Source: Planctomycetota bacterium
GTDB taxonomy: Bacteria; Planctomycetota; Phycisphaerae; WQYP01
Direction of reading: 5' to 3'
DNA: 53,933 nt
Assembly (NCBI GenBank): GCA_021810145.1
Contig: JAJZJL010000014.1
Location: 1-53,933 of the forward strand
Shown: piece by piece, positions 51,758 through 53,933 of the stretch
Numbering within the stretch: the stretch's first letter is position 1
How the letters are laid out: every line of letters starts with the position of its first letter
Made by a program: the position numbers and the translations under genes
The notes under the pieces: model-generated
Databases searched by the model: none
Told to the model about the DNA's origin: nothing
The model's input: only the letters and a program-made list of their open reading frames with translations

Positions 51758-53933
51758 ATGAAGCGGAACGATTTAAAGTATCAAAGTGGGAATAGGAATA
51801 TTGGCCGCAACGCAATCGCCATTGCGGTTGCAGCGCTGATTGCGGGATCCATTGCCACTGTCCAGGCGGATACCAGCGCAACATGGACTCCGAGTGGGGG
51901 TGCTTTGGGGCCAACATACAATTGGAACGATGCCACGAACTGGACTCCCAATTTCAATTACCCCAACAATGGCGGGGGCATTACCTATGACGTAACAATG
52001 ACCAACACAACGCAGGCGCTCTTGGATGCCACGTCTGCGACCGTCGGCCAATTGAACATGGCAGCCGGAACCAGCATTCAACTCTACAACTCCAGCAGCG
52101 GCGCGTACGGCCTGACAATCGATCCGTCAAGCATGGCAACGCCCGCAGGCTCAACCATCGCCGGCAATATCTTCGGTAACAATCAAATCAACGGCAGCGT
52201 TGCGCTGAATATCGGTAACGGTAACACTTCGTCTGTTGTCACCACGATTACCGGCTCGTTGACCGGCAACCTGTTGCTGATCGTGAATCAGCCAACGGGG
52301 ACGGTATCGCTTTCCGGTGCCAACACTTATACTGGCGCTACGACAGTCAGCAGCGGCACATTGGCTCTTTCGGGGCCGGGAACAGTGGTGGATTCCAGCG
52401 GTGTCACAGTGGACACCGGTGCTGTGTTCAGTGTCGGTAGCTATAGCGGTACCGCTAAGGTTGAAACGATTGCGGGTAGCGGAACCGTTACACTCGGTTC
52501 AAACACGCTGCAAATTAACAACGCCAACAGTACGTTTTCTGGGGTGATTTCCGGTACTGGACTTGTGGCACTGGTCAATGGTAACGAGACATTTTCCGGT
52601 AACAACACATACAGCGGCGGAACAAGACTCGACGGCGGTACGCTGAGTATCTCCTCTGACAGTAATCTTGGTGCGTCCACCGGTGGTATAGAGTTTAACG
52701 GCGGTACGCTCGAAACAACCGTAAAGGTTGACACCAACCGAAGCATCATCGTTGATAGTACCAACGGCACGATTAATACCGATGGCATCAGCGAAACATT
52801 TGCTGGCTCTTTAACTGGCACAGGTACACTTACGGTGACCGGTGGCGGATCCCTGGCCGAAGATTATGGGGCGATCAGTTCATCCGTCGGCTTCGAAATT
52901 ACGGGTAATTCCCTGTTGTATATGGAGACTCCGCGCTCGAATGCGATCAGTTTCGTTGGCAATACCGGCAGCAGGGGCCAGTTGCAGTTCGGTCTGAATG
53001 GCCATACCGATGTGATCGGAAGTGTGAGTATTTTGGACACCAGCGCCGCAACAAACAACGTCATTGATGGCGGGGGCGCTGCGACTTCCATAACCGGCGG
53101 CCTTTCCAATGCCGATGCCAATGCGGCGCTGACCTTGAAGGACGGTACCTTTCTGCTTAACGGAAACAATGGCGGGTTCACTGCCGGTTTATTAAAAATC
53201 GCTACCACGGCCGAGTTTTTGTCAACGTCCGGTTCTCTTGGCAGCGGTGCCACCATGGAACTTGCAGGCGGGACGATTCGGAACAGTTCCGGCGCTGCCT
53301 TGATCTTTGCCAATGGTATCATGGCCGGCACGGGTGGTGGCACCATCGACGGTGGATCGCAAAATGTTAAATTGAACGGCACGATCACGAATACCAGCAG
53401 CTCATTGACGCTTCAAGACGGGGTAATTGCTCTCGATTCCACCGGCAATGCGACCGGTTTTACCGGCGGCACGCTACAGGTCGGCAACGGCAGTGGAACC
53501 AGTGTTGCTCAATTCACTGCAGCGGGTAACCTGCCGGCTGCAGGCGTGGGAATCACATTAAATCAGGGTACGCTGGACTACACCGGCACCGGCCTGTTGA
53601 ATCTGGCCAATGCCATCACTGTAAGCGGCAGCGGTACCACCGGCGTTTTGGAAAATTCCAGTTCCGGTATGGAAACACTTGCCGGCAGCATCAGCAATGC
53701 CACGGCGGGCAATATTCTGGCGTTCAGCGGCGGCACGTTTAATCTCAATGAAGCCGGTTCGGGTTCCGGAACATTTGAAATTGGTGATGCGCCATCCACC
53801 GTGATTGTCTCGAATCCCAACGCCTTCGGCTCCGGGGCCATTATTGTCAATACCGGTTCCACTCTGGAAACCAGTGATGCCGTACTGGGCGCAGGCCCGG
53901 TCATGACGGTTACCGCCGGCAGCTTTACGGAAA
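51758..53933 (+). CDS. PATR-repeat autotransporter-like surface protein (partial)
   Basis: An open frame of at least 725 codons, cut by the window end. The ATG at 51758 follows AAGGGGTAAGG. A signal peptide with a long N-region ends near residue 38 (AALIAGSIATVQA). The mature part is Gly/Thr/Ser/Asn-rich with few Lys or Cys. It holds passenger-associated-transport repeats (PATR): GANTYTGATTVSSGTLAL (about 187-204) and GNNTYSGGTRLDGGTLSI (about 281-298), with looser copies after. These build a beta-helix stalk in secreted surface proteins. No beta-barrel or PEP-CTERM tag is visible because the 3' end is missing. Adhesion or matrix function is inference. Confidence 0.85.
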   Translation, partial: MKRNDLKYQSGNRNIGRNAIAIAVAALIAGSIATVQADTSATWTPSGGALGPTYNWNDATNWTPNFNYPNNGGGITYDVTMTNTTQALLDATSATVGQLNMAAGTSIQLYNSSSGAYGLTIDPSSMATPAGSTIAGNIFGNNQINGSVALNIGNGNTSSVVTTITGSLTGNLLLIVNQPTGTVSLSGANTYTGATTVSSGTLALSGPGTVVDSSGVTVDTGAVFSVGSYSGTAKVETIAGSGTVTLGSNTLQINNANSTFSGVISGTGLVALVNGNETFSGNNTYSGGTRLDGGTLSISSDSNLGASTGGIEFNGGTLETTVKVDTNRSIIVDSTNGTINTDGISETFAGSLTGTGTLTVTGGGSLAEDYGAISSSVGFEITGNSLLYMETPRSNAISFVGNTGSRGQLQFGLNGHTDVIGSVSILDTSAATNNVIDGGGAATSITGGLSNADANAALTLKDGTFLLNGNNGGFTAGLLKIATTAEFLSTSGSLGSGATMELAGGTIRNSSGAALIFANGIMAGTGGGTIDGGSQNVKLNGTITNTSSSLTLQDGVIALDSTGNATGFTGGTLQVGNGSGTSVAQFTAAGNLPAAGVGITLNQGTLDYTGTGLLNLANAITVSGSGTTGVLENSSSGMETLAGSISNATAGNILAFSGGTFNLNEAGSGSGTFEIGDAPSTVIVSNPNAFGSGAIIVNTGSTLETSDAVLGAGPVMTVTAGSFTE

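Noticed and set aside
1-53933. CRISPR arrays, insertion sequences, tRNA or rRNA genes
   Set aside because: No regularly spaced direct repeats, transposase motifs, terminal repeats or tRNA-type T-loop/acceptor patterns were found by eye on either strand.

Overview
The window looks like a stretch of a mid-GC chromosome from a planctomycete, most likely a Phycisphaerae-type lineage. This rests on several traits seen together: three secreted proteins ending in PEP-CTERM sorting tags, an ECF sigma factor paired with a membrane protein carrying a variant of the DUF1559 H-X9-DG motif, a large autotransporter-repeat (PATR) surface protein, and a ribosomal-protein locus lacking rpsD and rpmD. This is inference from gene content; no marker comparison was run. 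No tRNA, rRNA, insertion sequence, prophage or CRISPR array was seen.

Layout. 0.2-9 kb: SPFH-domain protein plus a small partner, two PEP-CTERM proteins, a Tat-exported GH127 glycosidase, a DUF58 protein, a 33-residue lysine-rich protein, and a third PEP-CTERM protein divergent from a LuxR-type regulator. 10-21.5 kb: tatA, a membrane protein with a possible leaderless start, folA, an AAA ATPase, a GH113-like glycosidase, the GT87/aldo-keto reductase/ispE group on the minus strand, a structured RNA candidate with a strong terminator, citrate synthase and a PIG-L deacetylase. 21.5-30.6 kb: a PilT-type ATPase, a membrane-anchored GspE/PilB-like protein with degraded ATPase motifs, a CvpA-like membrane protein, Mn-type superoxide dismutase, a Tim44/zinc-ribbon/TerB-like membrane protein, an unknown protein and a DCC-family protein. 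30.7-33.9 kb: ECF sigma factor with its membrane partner, a methyltransferase and a STAS protein.

34-51.4 kb is one long plus-strand block: S10-L3-L4-L23-L2-S19-L22-S3-L16-L29-S17-L14-L24-L5-S14-S8-L6-L18-S5-L15-SecY-Adk-Map-IF1-L36-S13-S11-RpoA-L17. It starts at a near-consensus promoter (34048-34075) and ends at a strong terminator (51372-51403). The genes make ribosomes, RNA polymerase alpha, the Sec channel and N-terminal methionine processing. rpmD and rpsD are absent and the gaps where they normally sit are too short to hold them. Paired inverted repeats sit before rpmJ, rpsM, rpsK and rpoA. After the terminator the window ends inside a large secreted PATR-repeat protein.

The best candidate for an undescribed system is the 21.5-26.3 kb trio: an apparently active PilT-type motor ATPase, a transmembrane homologue that has lost its ATPase residues but keeps the Cys4 zinc site, and a CvpA-like membrane protein, all in one orientation with no pilin or platform gene nearby.
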